A stretch of DNA of 64,000 nucleotides, from positions 620,001 through 684,000 of the forward strand of contig NZ_JAJNOD010000001.1 in the NCBI RefSeq assembly GCF_021044885.1. Direction: 5' to 3'. Both the position numbers and the translations under genes were made by a program. The DNA comes from Microbacterium nymphoidis. Its GTDB lineage: Bacteria; Actinomycetota; Actinomycetes; Actinomycetales; Microbacteriaceae. Below, one piece after another: positions 17,150-26,732 of the stretch (its first letter is position 1; every line of letters begins with the position of its first letter). The notes under the pieces were generated by a model, which saw nothing but the letters and a program-made list of their open reading frames with translations, was not told where the DNA came from and did not search any database.

Positions 17150-18103
17150 GTGCGCAAGATCTCTGCCGTCATCCCCGTCATCGCTCTGACTGCGGTCGCC
17201 CTCGTCGGCTGCGCCCCCGCAGCGGGCTCGGCCAACTCCTTCGGCTGCACGCCCCTCGCGTCGTCCGGGCCGATCGCAGACGCCGTCTCCGTGACCGGTG
17301 ACTTCGGCACGGACCCGACGATCGAGGCGCCCAGCGCGATGAATGTCACCGCTCAAGAGCGTGACGTGATCATCGCCGGCGACGGTCCGCAGATCGTCTC
17401 GGCGAATCAGGTCGTCAGCTTCAGCTACTCACTGGTGCGCACGAGCGACGGAGCCTCCGCGCCCGCCCAGCCGGTGGGACCGGCCATCGTCTCGAAGCTG
17501 TCTCAGGTGGTGCCGACCCTCGACGAGCAGCTGATGTGCGCCCGACAGGGCGATCGCATCCTGGCGTCGCTGCCGGCGAACGCGCTCGACCCCGCTGTCG
17601 CCGCCCAGAACGGGCTGGGAGCCAACGAGGGCTACCTCATGGCGATCGACGTCACCGAGGTGCTCCCGGATCGTCCGGAGGGCACCGAGGTGTTCAACGG
17701 CGCATGGGGTCTGCCCTCCGTGGTGCGTGCGCCCGATGGACGCTCCGGTGTCGTCGTCCCGGACGGCAAGGCTCCGACCGCCACCACGGTCGAGACACTG
17801 GTGCGCGGCGACGGTGCGGCCCTGACGGCGGACGACGCGGCGATCCTCAACGTTCTCGGGGTGAGCTGGACGGGTAAGACCCAGTTCCGCTCCTCGATCG
17901 ACGACGGCACGCCCGTGGTGTCCAGCGCGGGGGATCTGCCGAAGGCGGTGGCCGACGCGCTCGTCGGCGTCACGGTCGGATCCCAGATCATGGTCGTGGT
18001 GCCGGCGGATGCCGCCGCCGGCGACTCGGCCGACGCCAAGGCGCCGAAGGACACCGCACTGATTTACGTGGTGGACGTGCTCGGCACTCTGCCCGCCTCC
18101 TGA
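17150..18103 (+). CDS. FKBP-type peptidyl-prolyl isomerase-like lipoprotein
   Basis: 317 residues. The N-terminal hydrophobic stretch ends in the lipobox LVGC, predicting a lipid-anchored extracytoplasmic protein. Two degenerate FKBP-like units follow (about residues 60-165 and 190-315), seen in the strand pattern and the YLMAIDVTEVLP and LIYVVDVLG ends. A gene of this kind regularly precedes pafB in actinobacteria. The GTG at 17150 is chosen over the ATG three bases earlier because TAGACT lies exactly six bases before the GTG and no ribosome binding site serves the ATG. Isomerase activity is uncertain given the sequence drift. Confidence 0.75.
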   Translation: MRKISAVIPVIALTAVALVGCAPAAGSANSFGCTPLASSGPIADAVSVTGDFGTDPTIEAPSAMNVTAQERDVIIAGDGPQIVSANQVVSFSYSLVRTSDGASAPAQPVGPAIVSKLSQVVPTLDEQLMCARQGDRILASLPANALDPAVAAQNGLGANEGYLMAIDVTEVLPDRPEGTEVFNGAWGLPSVVRAPDGRSGVVVPDGKAPTATTVETLVRGDGAALTADDAAILNVLGVSWTGKTQFRSSIDDGTPVVSSAGDLPKAVADALVGVTVGSQIMVVVPADAAAGDSADAKAPKDTALIYVVDVLGTLPAS

Positions 18104-18165
18104 TCGGGTGGCGGGCGCTGACGCGCCTCCCGCCCCGTCGCCTGCAGCGCCCATAGGATGTTGAG

Positions 18166-19149
18166 GTGGCTGAGAAGATTCCCCCGGAAGAGCGGCTGAC
18201 GAACCTCGTCGTCGCTCTCATGGCAACCGAGATCGGCCTGACGAAGCAGCAGATCCTCGAATCGGTGTCGGGCTACCGGCAGCGGTACGAGCAGAGCGGT
18301 GTGACCACCGCTCTCGAGAAGATGTTCGAGCGCGACAAGGACGACCTGCGCGCTCTCGGCATCCCGATCGAGACCCTCGGCGACCTGGCCGATCCCAACG
18401 ACCTTCGTGAGGCGCGCTACCGCGTCCCCCAGGCGGAGTACGACCTCCCGGGAGACATCACGTTCACCCCGGCTGAGCTGGCCGTGCTCAGTCTCGCGGG
18501 TACGGTGTGGCGCGATGGCTCATTCTCACGAGACGCACGATCGGGACTGCGCAAGATCCGGGCCCTGGGGATCGACGTCGACGAGCCGATCATCGGCTTC
18601 GCGCCGCGCCTGGATCTCACGGCGCCCGCCTTCGCACCGCTGCAGCTGGCCATCGAGAACGCGGACGTCGTCACGTTCAGCTACCTGAAGCCCGGCGACG
18701 ACGCGGCACGGCTGCGGCGCATGAAGCCACTGGCTCTGATCGACGCGGAGAACCGCTGGCACGTGTACGGCATCGATGCCGACATCGATGAAGAGCGGAC
18801 GTTCCTGCTGTCCCGCATCGTCAGCGACGTGACCCCGACGGGGGAGCACTTCGACGCCGGTCTTCGGGCCGGGGCGGGAGAGCGTGGACTGGCCGGTCTC
18901 CGCGAGGTACTGGATCGCAATGTGGCGCACCTGGAGGTGAACCCCGGCACCGAGGCGGCGCTGCGCCTCAGCCGGAGGTCGCGCCCGGCCGCGCGCGGAA
19001 TCGAGGTTCCGTACCTCGACGAGTCCATCTTCGCGGACGAGCTGGCCTCCTACGGGCCGGAGGTGCGGGTGATCGAGCCCGCGCGACTACGTGACGCCGT
19101 GATCGCCCGGCTGCGCGCCGTCCTGGAACTGCACGAGGTGAGGAACTGA
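18166..19149 (+). CDS. pafB: PafB, WYL-domain transcriptional activator
   Basis: 327 residues: an N-terminal winged helix-turn-helix (LTNLVVALMATEIGLTKQQI), a middle region, and a WYL domain (ITFTPAELAVLSLAG onward, RWHVYGIDADIDEERTF). PafB and PafC together activate the RecA/LexA-independent DNA-damage response in mycobacteria. The start GTG has TAGGAT six bases upstream. The stop shares one base with the pafC start, so the two subunits are made in step. The usual partner genes (arc, dop, pup, prcBA, pafA) are missing upstream. Confidence 0.9.
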   Translation: MAEKIPPEERLTNLVVALMATEIGLTKQQILESVSGYRQRYEQSGVTTALEKMFERDKDDLRALGIPIETLGDLADPNDLREARYRVPQAEYDLPGDITFTPAELAVLSLAGTVWRDGSFSRDARSGLRKIRALGIDVDEPIIGFAPRLDLTAPAFAPLQLAIENADVVTFSYLKPGDDAARLRRMKPLALIDAENRWHVYGIDADIDEERTFLLSRIVSDVTPTGEHFDAGLRAGAGERGLAGLREVLDRNVAHLEVNPGTEAALRLSRRSRPAARGIEVPYLDESIFADELASYGPEVRVIEPARLRDAVIARLRAVLELHEVRN

Positions 19150-20138
19150 TGGCCCGTCGCACACAGCCGCTGCTGGCGCCCGACCGCGTGAAGCTCTACC
19201 TGTCGCTCGTGCCCTACCTGGCAGAACGCGGGCAGGTGACGGTCACAGAGGCAGCCGCAGACTTCGATGTGACCCCGGAGGATATGCGCCGCATGGTGCA
19301 GAAGCTCACGGTGATCGGACTTCCGGGGGAAGACGGCTACTGGCAGCTGGACCAGGACCTCTTCAACATCAACTGGGACCTCCTCGAGGGGGAGGATGTC
19401 ATCGAGCTGACCAACACGGTCGCGCTGCGACGGGTCCCGAGGTTCACCGCGCGGGAAGCCGCGGCGTTGCTGTCCGGTCTGCGCCTGGCACGCGAGGTTC
19501 CCGGAATGGACGATGACGGTGTCGTCACCGGGCTCATCGAGAAGCTCTCACGCGGTGCATCCGCCGCTCCTGCCGACGTGATCGTTGCGCCTTCCACCAC
19601 TGATGACGTCCGACGGGTGGTCGCCGAGGCCCTGCGCACCCGCCACGCGATCCAGTTCACCTACCGTGCCCCGGACGCCGAACCGCTGGTGCGCACGGTC
19701 GACCCGGTGAAGGTGCACATGACCAGCGGCGAGTGGTACCTCCAGGGCTGGTGCCACCTCCGTCGTGCCATGCGCACCTTCCACCTGGCCCGGGCTAGCG
19801 AACCGGTGCTCCTGGATCTTGCGGCCGAGCACGGCGCGGAGCACGCCAGCGAGTTGTTCGGCGGGATGAACGAGTCCCAGTCATCGGCGTCCGAAGACGT
19901 TGCGGCCACGATTCGATTCGCGACGGACACGGCACCGCTGGTGGGCGACTATCTCTCCCGCGCAGAGGCGTCCAGCGATTCGGGCGTCACGACCGCGCGC
20001 GTCAACGTGGGCGACCCGCGTTCACTCAAGCGCCTGGCAGCACGCCGGGGCGGCGCCGTCGAGGTGGTCGCACCGCCCGCGGCCCGGGCCGCCACCGCAG
20101 AGTGGGCGCGCGCCGCACTTGATCAGTACGCGATCTAG
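19149..20138 (+). CDS. pafC: PafC, WYL-domain transcriptional activator
   Basis: 329 residues with the same plan as PafB: a winged helix near the N-terminus (QVTVTEAAADFDVTPEDMRRM) and a WYL domain (IQFTYRAPDAEPLVRTVDPV, EWYLQGWCHLRRAMRTFHL). It is the second half of the PafBC heterodimer. The ATG overlaps the pafB stop by one base. Transcription may run on toward tatA, although a separate promoter box lies before that gene. Confidence 0.9.
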   Translation: MARRTQPLLAPDRVKLYLSLVPYLAERGQVTVTEAAADFDVTPEDMRRMVQKLTVIGLPGEDGYWQLDQDLFNINWDLLEGEDVIELTNTVALRRVPRFTAREAAALLSGLRLAREVPGMDDDGVVTGLIEKLSRGASAAPADVIVAPSTTDDVRRVVAEALRTRHAIQFTYRAPDAEPLVRTVDPVKVHMTSGEWYLQGWCHLRRAMRTFHLARASEPVLLDLAAEHGAEHASELFGGMNESQSSASEDVAATIRFATDTAPLVGDYLSRAEASSDSGVTTARVNVGDPRSLKRLAARRGGAVEVVAPPAARAATAEWARAALDQYAI

Positions 20139-20184
20139 TTCCTTTCCATCTGCCCGGTCCGGGCATGTCGGCGAGGATGCGGGT

Positions 20185-20213
20185 TAGACTGCACACAGAC
20201 TTCACGAACGGAG
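20185..20213 (+). promoter_or_regulatory. candidate tatA promoter and ribosome binding site
   Basis: TAGACT at 20185-20190 is a good -10 box and GGAG at 20210-20213 sits seven bases before the tatA ATG. A clear -35 box is not seen. Confidence 0.5.
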
Positions 20214-20220
20214 ACCACAC

Positions 20221-20502
20221 ATGCTCGGTAACCTCACCGGATGGCACCTGCTGCTTGTTCTCGCCGTCATCCTGCTGCTGTTCGGAGCTGCCAAGCTTCC
20301 CGCGCTCGCCAAGAGCATGGGTCAGTCGGCGCGTGCATTCAAGGGCGAAATGAACGCGATGAAGGAAGACGACGCGCAGCGCGCAGCCTCCCAGGCCGAC
20401 ACGCCGGCACCGAACGCCACCCCCGGAGCCACGCTGAACGGCGTCTCCGACGGCACTGTCATCAACGGAACGGCTGCGAAGCCCACCGATCCCGCGGCCT
20501 GA
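20221..20502 (+). CDS. tatA: Sec-independent translocase subunit TatA
   Basis: 93 residues: a short N-terminus, one membrane helix (residues 8-22), the FGAAKLPALAKSMGQS hinge typical of TatA, an amphipathic helix, and an acidic and alanine/proline-rich tail. TatA oligomers form the passage for folded twin-arginine substrates. tatC follows after six bases, the common actinobacterial pairing. Confidence 0.93.
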   Translation: MLGNLTGWHLLLVLAVILLLFGAAKLPALAKSMGQSARAFKGEMNAMKEDDAQRAASQADTPAPNATPGATLNGVSDGTVINGTAAKPTDPAA

Positions 20503-20508
20503 CGCCCT

Positions 20509-21333
20509 ATGGCGACACCGCCCATCGACGACGCCGCGGTCGAGGCGCCCCCTGGCGAGAAGCGCATGTCGCTGGGGGAGCACCTCCGCGAGGCCCGTCG
20601 TCGCATCATGATCTGCGCGGCGGCGATTCTCATCGCTGCGGTCATCGGCTTTATCTTCAGCGGCCTCGTCCTGGACGTGCTCTCGCGTCCCATCGAGCTC
20701 GTCCGGGAGAATCGCGGCGACACTGATCCCGGTTCCACCGGACTCATGATCCAGACCGTCACCGGTGCATTCGATCTCCGCATGAAGGTCGCCTTCTCCA
20801 TCGCGATCTTCCTCGCGGCACCGGTGTGGCTGTGGCAGATCTGGGCGTACATCATGCCGGCGATGACGAAGAAGGAGAAGCGCTACACGCTCGGCTTCAC
20901 GCTCGCCGCGGTGCCGCTGTTCTTCCTCGGTTGCTACGTCGGATTCTCCGTCGCGCCCCATGTGGTCGAGATCATGGCCTCGTTCCTGCCCGAAGGCGTC
21001 AACGCGCTGTACGACTATGCGTACTACTACGACTTCATGTTCAAGCTGCTTCTGGCGGTGGGCGTCGCCTTCGTGATTCCGGTGTTCCTGGTGGCTCTCA
21101 ACCTCACCGGCATCATGAGCGGTCGCGACATCCTCAAGGGGTGGCGCGTGGCGATCCTCATCGCCACGATCTTCGCGGCGGTCACCACGCCGGGCGCCGA
21201 TGTCACCTCGATGCTTCTGCTCGCGGGCATCCTGATCGTGCTGTACTTCCTGGCCGCGCTGGTGTGCCTGCTGTTCGATCGGCGGAAGCGCAAACGAATG
21301 GATGCCTTCATGGCCGCGGAGTCGCCTGCGTGA
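20509..21333 (+). CDS. tatC: Sec-independent translocase subunit TatC
   Basis: 274 residues with six membrane segments. The cytoplasmic N-terminal motif SLGEHLREARRR and the FDLRMKVAFSIAIFLAAPVW stretch are diagnostic. TatC recognises the twin-arginine signal peptide. Its stop overlaps the GTG start of helY (GTGA). Confidence 0.95.
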   Translation: MATPPIDDAAVEAPPGEKRMSLGEHLREARRRIMICAAAILIAAVIGFIFSGLVLDVLSRPIELVRENRGDTDPGSTGLMIQTVTGAFDLRMKVAFSIAIFLAAPVWLWQIWAYIMPAMTKKEKRYTLGFTLAAVPLFFLGCYVGFSVAPHVVEIMASFLPEGVNALYDYAYYYDFMFKLLLAVGVAFVIPVFLVALNLTGIMSGRDILKGWRVAILIATIFAAVTTPGADVTSMLLLAGILIVLYFLAALVCLLFDRRKRKRMDAFMAAESPA

Positions 21334-23768
21334 GTTCCCCTTCGGAGATCTCCGCCGGTGCGGCCGCCGGCCGGCCGCACCCCCTCACCCGGTCCTTCGC
21401 CGCATTGCAGCGCTTCGCGCTCGATCCGTTCCAGATCGCGGCATGTGAGGCGCTGGAGGATGGTCACGGCGTACTGGTCGCCGCGCCGACGGGGGCCGGC
21501 AAGACCATCGTGGGGGAGTTCGCCATCCATCTGGCGATGCTCACCTCGCGCGACAAGGCGTTCTACACCACGCCGATGAAGGCGCTGTCGAACCAGAAGT
21601 TCCGCGAGCTGCAGGACGTCTACGGAGCCGACAACGTCGGTCTGCTCACGGGAGACACCAACATCAACGCCGGGGCACGCATCGTCGTCATGACCACAGA
21701 GGTGCTGCGGAACATGCTGTACGCCGATTCGCCGGCGCTCCAGGACCTGCGGTACGTGGTCATGGACGAGGTGCACTACCTCGCTGATCGCTTTCGCGGC
21801 GCCGTCTGGGAAGAAGTGATCATCCACCTCCCGACCGAGGTGAAGGTGGTCGCACTCAGCGCAACCGTCTCCAACGCCGAGGAGTTCGGGGACTGGCTCG
21901 ACACCGTCCGCGGTGACACCGAGGTCATCGTGTCGGAGATCCGCCCCGTACCGCTGGAACAGCATGTCCTGTTCCGTGGGGACCTCATCCCGCTGTTCGA
22001 CGAGCGAAGCTCCGCCGCCGCCCACGAGGTGAACCGGGAACTGCTTCGGCAGGGTCGCAGCGCCCTGTACGAGAACAACCGCCGCACGCAGCACGGGAAG
22101 TCGCAGGGCCGGCGCGGCAAACCCACCTACCAGCGCCACAGCACCGCGCGCGCCGACCGGCTCGACCGTTCGGATGTGATCCGGCTGCTGGAGCGCGACT
22201 CACTGCTACCCGCGATCTTCTTCATCTTCAGCCGTGTGGGCTGTGATGCCGCGGTCGCCCAGACCCGCCGTTCGGGTATCCGGCTGACAACGGGGGAGGA
22301 GCGCGCTGAGATCCGCCGTGTGGTCGAGGCGCGCACCCGATCGCTCCCCGACGAGGACCTCGGCGTGCTCGGCTACTTCGAGTGGCTGAACGACCTCGAG
22401 CGGGGTGTCGCCGCGCACCATGCCGGCATGCTGCCTGCATTCAAGGAGACCGTCGAGGAACTGTTCCAGCGCAAGCTCGTGAAGGTGGTCTTCGCCACGG
22501 AGACGCTGGCCCTGGGGATCAACATGCCGGCGCGCACGGTGGTGCTGGAAAAGCTCGAGAAGTTCAACGGCGAGGCGCGGGTGGCCATCACCTCGGGGGA
22601 GTACACCCAGCTCACCGGACGAGCCGGACGGCGAGGCATCGACGTCGAGGGACACGCGGTGATCCAGTGGAATGACGCGCTGGACCCGCAATCGGTCGCG
22701 GCTCTCGCTTCGAGACGGACGTATCCGCTCAACTCCTCGTTCCGCCCCACCTACAACATGGCCGTCAACCTGATCGACCAGTTCGGTCGCGGGCGGGCGC
22801 GGGAGATCCTGGAGTCGTCCTTCGCGCAGTTCCAGGCTGATCGGTCGGTCGTCGGTGTGGCCGCGAAGGTCCGTGAGGCGGAGGAGTCGCTCGCGGGATA
22901 CCGCAGCGCGATGACCTGCGATCGCGGTGACTTCCTGCAGTATTCGTCGATCCGCCGTGAGCTCAGCGACCTCGAGAAGCAGAACCGCGCGGATGTGACC
23001 GCGCCTCGAGGCAAGCGGGAGAAGCGTCTCAAGCGCATCGCGAGCCTCCGCACCGCGATGCAGCGGCATGCCTGCAACAGCTGCCCCGATCGCGAGGCCC
23101 ACGCGCGCTGGGCAGAACGGTACTGGAAGCTCAAACGCGATGTGGACCGCATGCGCAAGCAGATCGCCACGCGCACCGGAACCGTGGCCCGCGTCTTTGA
23201 CCGCGTGGTCGATGTCCTCGAGATCATGGACTACGTCCGCACCGACGATGACGGTCAGGCCGTGATCACCGACGCTGGTGCACGGATGCAGCGGATCTAC
23301 GGTGAACGTGACCTGCTGGTGGCGGAGTGCCTGCGAACCGGCCTCTGGCGAAATCTTGACGCCCCCTCGCTGGCGGCCCTGGCCAGCACGCTGGTGTACG
23401 AGCCGCGACGCGGTGAGGAAGGCGGCTCGGAGCGCGGGCTGCCCCGCGGTGCATTCCGTATTGCGCTCACCGAGACGCAGAAGCTGTGGGCGGAGCTGGA
23501 TGACCTGGAACGCGACCACCAGCTGCCTGGGTCGGAACCGCCCGCAACGGGCATCGCCCAGGCGATGCACTCCTGGGCGCGTGGCGCGCTGCTGGACCGC
23601 GTGCTCGACGAGGCCGACCTCGCCGCCGGCGACTTCGTACGCTGGACGAAGCAGACCATCGACCTGCTCGACCAGATCGGCATGGTGGCCGACGGTGAGC
23701 TCGCCACGACCGCGCGACGGGCTCTGGATGCCATCCGCCGCGGCATCGTGGCGTACACCGGTCTCTGA
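21330..23768 (+). CDS. helY: HelY, Ski2/Mtr4-like DEAD/DEAH-box helicase
   Basis: 812 residues from the GTG at 21330. Walker A is APTGAGKT near residue 52, motif II is DEVH near 146, SATVSN is motif III, and the second RecA domain carries FATETLALGINMPA and QLTGRAGRRG. The C-terminal helical region resembles the Ski2/Mtr4 family of RNA helicases, which in actinobacteria is called HelY. It probably unwinds structured RNA during processing or decay. The start overlaps the tatC stop; a longer in-frame ORF from 20826 is an overlap artefact within tatC. Confidence 0.9.
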   Translation: MSSPSEISAGAAAGRPHPLTRSFAALQRFALDPFQIAACEALEDGHGVLVAAPTGAGKTIVGEFAIHLAMLTSRDKAFYTTPMKALSNQKFRELQDVYGADNVGLLTGDTNINAGARIVVMTTEVLRNMLYADSPALQDLRYVVMDEVHYLADRFRGAVWEEVIIHLPTEVKVVALSATVSNAEEFGDWLDTVRGDTEVIVSEIRPVPLEQHVLFRGDLIPLFDERSSAAAHEVNRELLRQGRSALYENNRRTQHGKSQGRRGKPTYQRHSTARADRLDRSDVIRLLERDSLLPAIFFIFSRVGCDAAVAQTRRSGIRLTTGEERAEIRRVVEARTRSLPDEDLGVLGYFEWLNDLERGVAAHHAGMLPAFKETVEELFQRKLVKVVFATETLALGINMPARTVVLEKLEKFNGEARVAITSGEYTQLTGRAGRRGIDVEGHAVIQWNDALDPQSVAALASRRTYPLNSSFRPTYNMAVNLIDQFGRGRAREILESSFAQFQADRSVVGVAAKVREAEESLAGYRSAMTCDRGDFLQYSSIRRELSDLEKQNRADVTAPRGKREKRLKRIASLRTAMQRHACNSCPDREAHARWAERYWKLKRDVDRMRKQIATRTGTVARVFDRVVDVLEIMDYVRTDDDGQAVITDAGARMQRIYGERDLLVAECLRTGLWRNLDAPSLAALASTLVYEPRRGEEGGSERGLPRGAFRIALTETQKLWAELDDLERDHQLPGSEPPATGIAQAMHSWARGALLDRVLDEADLAAGDFVRWTKQTIDLLDQIGMVADGELATTARRALDAIRRGIVAYTGL

Positions 23769-23791
23769 GCGGATCAGCCTAGGCTGTTGCG

Positions 23792-25402
23792 GTGCCCGAA
23801 ACTGCTGCGCCCGCCGATGCTTCCGACGTTGTGGATCGCGCGGATCGCAGAACGGCACGTCGCGACGCCCGGCGCCAGCGCGTCGGCCACCCCGTGCTCC
23901 CGCTCTGGGCAGCCCTTGTCGTCGCGGCGGTGGCGGGACCGGTCCTGGATGCCGCCTATCCGTCCCTCGGGATCTGGCCTGTGGCGTTCCTCGGAATCGG
24001 GCTCTCCCTGCTCCCGCTGATCGGCCGCGGGGCGTGGGCGGCGCTGCTCGTGGGCTTCGTCTTCGGAACCTCCTTCTTCCTCGTCCACATCATGTGGATC
24101 ACCCGCTACCTCGGTCCGATTCCCTGGTTCGCACTGGCGCTGCTGGAGGCCGCGCTCGTCGCGGCCGGATCCGTCCTCATCTCACTCGCCTATCGATGGC
24201 TGCCGCGTGTTGTTCCCGGACGCTGGGGGCGTCTCGTCGCGCTTCCGCTCCTCGTCGGTGGACTCTGGACAGCGAGAGAGCTCTTCCAGGGATCCTGGCC
24301 GTACACGGGGTTCCCATGGGCGCGAATCGGCATGAGCCAGTCCGAGAGCCCCCTGGCCCACCTGGTGAGCTGGGTCGGGGTCAGCGGGCTCAGTTTCCTG
24401 ATGGTCGCGGTCACCTCGGCGGCGATCGAGGTCGTCCGCGTTCACCGCACGTTCGGGTTCCGGCCGGTATCCCTGGTCCCTGTGGCCGTGGGCCTGGTGG
24501 TGCTCTTCGCGGTCCCGCAGTTCCCCACGAGCGACGCCGGTGCGATGCGCGTCGGCAGCGTGCAGGGCAACGGACCCACCGGTTATTTCGATGATCGCAC
24601 CCCGAATGCGGTGATCCAGGCGCAGCTGCATGCCACCGCACCGGTGCTGAAGGACCGGGTGGATCTGCTGCTGTGGCCGGAGGGCGGGATCGACTCCGAC
24701 CCGCTCAACAACGACACCACGGCTCGGGTGCTCAGCCGGCTGAGCACACGCATCGATGCGCCGCTGCTGGTGAACGCCGCCACCACGCGGGGCGATGACA
24801 TCTTCAACACGTCGATGCTCTGGGACGGTGACGCCGGCGCCGTCCAACTGCATGACAAGCGCAACCCGGTGCCCTTCGGCGAGTACGTGCCCGATCGCGC
24901 GTTCTACGAGGCGATCGTGCCGGACCTGATCGGCCTCATCGGGCGGGAGTACACACCCGGCACGAATCCCCCCTACATGAACGTCGACGGTGTGGGAGTG
25001 GGCCTCGCCATCTGCTTCGACGTGATCTACGACAGCGTCATCTGGGAGGGTGCCTCAGACGGTGCCGAGGTCTTCATGTTCCAGACCAACAACGCGGACT
25101 TCCGTGGCACGGATGAGAACCTCCAGCAGCTGGCGTTCGCCCGCATGCGGGCCGTGGAGACGGGGCGCAGCGTGGTGAACATCAGCACCGTCGGCACCAG
25201 TCAGGTGATCTCTCCCGATGGAGCCACCCTCGATCAGCTCCCCGCCGCCGAGGCCGGTGCCATGATCACCGACGTTCCGCTCCGGACGGGGCTCACCCCG
25301 GCCGTCCTTTTCGGATCGACGATCCAGCTCGTGCTGTTCGCCGATAGCCTTCTCACGCTCGGCGTCGCCGGACTCATCGCACGCGTCCGTCGGCGAGCAT
25401 GA
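23792..25402 (+). CDS. lnt: apolipoprotein N-acyltransferase
   Basis: 536 residues: about seven N-terminal membrane helices followed by a periplasmic nitrilase domain. The catalytic triad is visible: Glu in LLWPEGG near residue 295, Lys in HDKRNPVPFGEY near 355, and Cys in LAICFDVIYD near 408. Lnt adds the third acyl chain to lipoproteins. Its presence fits the several lipoproteins in the window. TAGGCT lies exactly six bases before the GTG start. Confidence 0.92.
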   Translation: MPETAAPADASDVVDRADRRTARRDARRQRVGHPVLPLWAALVVAAVAGPVLDAAYPSLGIWPVAFLGIGLSLLPLIGRGAWAALLVGFVFGTSFFLVHIMWITRYLGPIPWFALALLEAALVAAGSVLISLAYRWLPRVVPGRWGRLVALPLLVGGLWTARELFQGSWPYTGFPWARIGMSQSESPLAHLVSWVGVSGLSFLMVAVTSAAIEVVRVHRTFGFRPVSLVPVAVGLVVLFAVPQFPTSDAGAMRVGSVQGNGPTGYFDDRTPNAVIQAQLHATAPVLKDRVDLLLWPEGGIDSDPLNNDTTARVLSRLSTRIDAPLLVNAATTRGDDIFNTSMLWDGDAGAVQLHDKRNPVPFGEYVPDRAFYEAIVPDLIGLIGREYTPGTNPPYMNVDGVGVGLAICFDVIYDSVIWEGASDGAEVFMFQTNNADFRGTDENLQQLAFARMRAVETGRSVVNISTVGTSQVISPDGATLDQLPAAEAGAMITDVPLRTGLTPAVLFGSTIQLVLFADSLLTLGVAGLIARVRRRA

Positions 25403-25405
25403 GAA

Positions 25406-25432
25406 GAGGCGCCGCCCTGGGGGCGACGCCTC
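25406..25432. terminator. bidirectional stem-loop between lnt and rbpA
   Basis: 12-bp arms (GAGGCGCCGCCC and GGGCGACGCCTC, one mismatch) starting four bases after the lnt stop and ending 28 bases before the rbpA stop. Confidence 0.65.
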
Positions 25433-25459
25433 GTGACTTCTCTTCTCGGCTCGGGCCGA

Positions 25460-25819
25460 TCAGGCTGCGGCACCGCCGCGGCGCTGGCGCACGAACTCCA
25501 GACGCTCTGCGAGCACCTCTTCGAGTTCCTCGATCGTGCGGCGCTCCAGCAGCATGTCCCACGGGGTACGAGCGGCCTTCTCATCGGCCTGCTCGACCTC
25601 CACGGCCTTGCCGTTGACCTGCAGGCGCGCCTCGGCACCACAGGTACGGCACTCCCACGTCGCCGGCGGCTCAGCGTCGGCTGCGAAGGTCAGAGTGGTG
25701 TCACGATCGCACTGCGTGCACTTGTAGGTGAACTGTGCGCGGTCCATCAGCACGACGCCGTCCTCACTCTGGAGGCTCTGGGCGCCGAGTCGGATACCGC
25801 GAAGGCTGCGTTCTGCCAT
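25460..25819 (-). CDS. rbpA: RNA polymerase-binding protein RbpA
   Basis: 119 residues. MAERSLRGIRLG at the start, a four-cysteine core (CTQCD and CRTCG) and a C-terminal helix with RRTIEELEEVLAERLE fit RbpA. It binds RNA polymerase and the principal sigma factor and stabilises the open complex. The ATG at 25819 has GAGAGGA eight bases upstream; an in-frame ATG further upstream lacks one. The 142 bases before it hold its promoter region, but I could not assign a clear -10/-35 pair. Confidence 0.93.
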   Translation of the reverse strand: MAERSLRGIRLGAQSLQSEDGVVLMDRAQFTYKCTQCDRDTTLTFAADAEPPATWECRTCGAEARLQVNGKAVEVEQADEKAARTPWDMLLERRTIEELEEVLAERLEFVRQRRGGAAA

Positions 25820-25961
25820 GGTGAATCCTCTCCTCGACACTCAGGTATAGCCCTTCAGCCTGGGCGGATGGTCGGAAGGGGAGGAACCACCGCAGAACTC
25901 CCAGCCTACGTACAGCTCCAGCGAAGGATGTTCGGGGTATAAGCGCTCAAATGCCCGGATC

Positions 25962-26732
25962 TCAGCCGAGAGCGCGCAGCGCCAGGTCGGCGCGGTCCGT
26001 GACGATGCCGTCAGCGCCGGAGGCGATGAGACGGCGCATCTCGGTGACGTCGTTGATCGTCCAGATGTGCACCTCGACACCAGCATCATGCGCGGCGCGC
26101 AGCAGCCGGGGCGTGAACACCGCGACGCCGCTCATCCGCACCGGGATCTGGAGAGCATCCAGCGGTGCGAGAATCCGCCGCACCCGTGCGCCCTGGCGCA
26201 GGGCGAGGGCGAGCACCAGCTGGATCATGATCGATCGTCCCGGCGAGGTGGCGGGGGAGCCGCCGACACTACGACAGGCGGCCAGCGCCCGCAGTCGCGC
26301 CGCGTCGTCGAAGCTGGTCAGCAGCACGCGGTCCGCGTGCGCAGCGATGATGCGTCCGGCTGGCTCCGCGGCTTCCGGAACTTTCACGTCGACGTTGAAT
26401 CGCAGTTCCGGGAAGGTCTCCAGCAGATCGCGAAGGGTGATCAGGCCACCGCGGTCGGCCATGATGGCGCTGAGCTCCGCCCGCGTCACATCGCGCACCC
26501 GACGATCGTCGCCGGTCACCCGGGTGAGCTTCTGATCGTGGAAGACTGCCACCTCCCCGTCCGCGGTGAGGTGGCAGTCCAGCTCGACGTAGTGCGCTCC
26601 GGCGGCCTGGGCGCCCGCGACCGCGGCCAGCGTGTTCTCCGCAACACCGGCCGAGGCCTCGTCTGGTGTGACGAGGCCTCGGTGGGCGAGAACGCGCGGC
26701 TGAGGCGCGAACTGCAGATACGGATGGGTCAT
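25962..26732 (-). CDS. glycerophosphodiester phosphodiesterase
   Basis: 256 residues. LAHRG with ENTLAA, the ELDCHLTADGEVAVFHD block and VDVKVPEA give the histidine and acidic metal-binding residues of the GDPD TIM barrel. The enzyme splits glycerophosphodiesters into glycerol-3-phosphate and an alcohol. No signal peptide is present. The ATG overlaps the stop of the SPFH gene (ATGA), so the genes are coupled. Confidence 0.9.
   Translation of the reverse strand: MTHPYLQFAPQPRVLAHRGLVTPDEASAGVAENTLAAVAGAQAAGAHYVELDCHLTADGEVAVFHDQKLTRVTGDDRRVRDVTRAELSAIMADRGGLITLRDLLETFPELRFNVDVKVPEAAEPAGRIIAAHADRVLLTSFDDAARLRALAACRSVGGSPATSPGRSIMIQLVLALALRQGARVRRILAPLDALQIPVRMSGVAVFTPRLLRAAHDAGVEVHIWTINDVTEMRRLIASGADGIVTDRADLALRALG

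Noticed and set aside
22206..23858. 550-codon minus-strand frame opposite helY
   Set aside because: Antisense to a well-conserved helicase, no start signals and no motifs.
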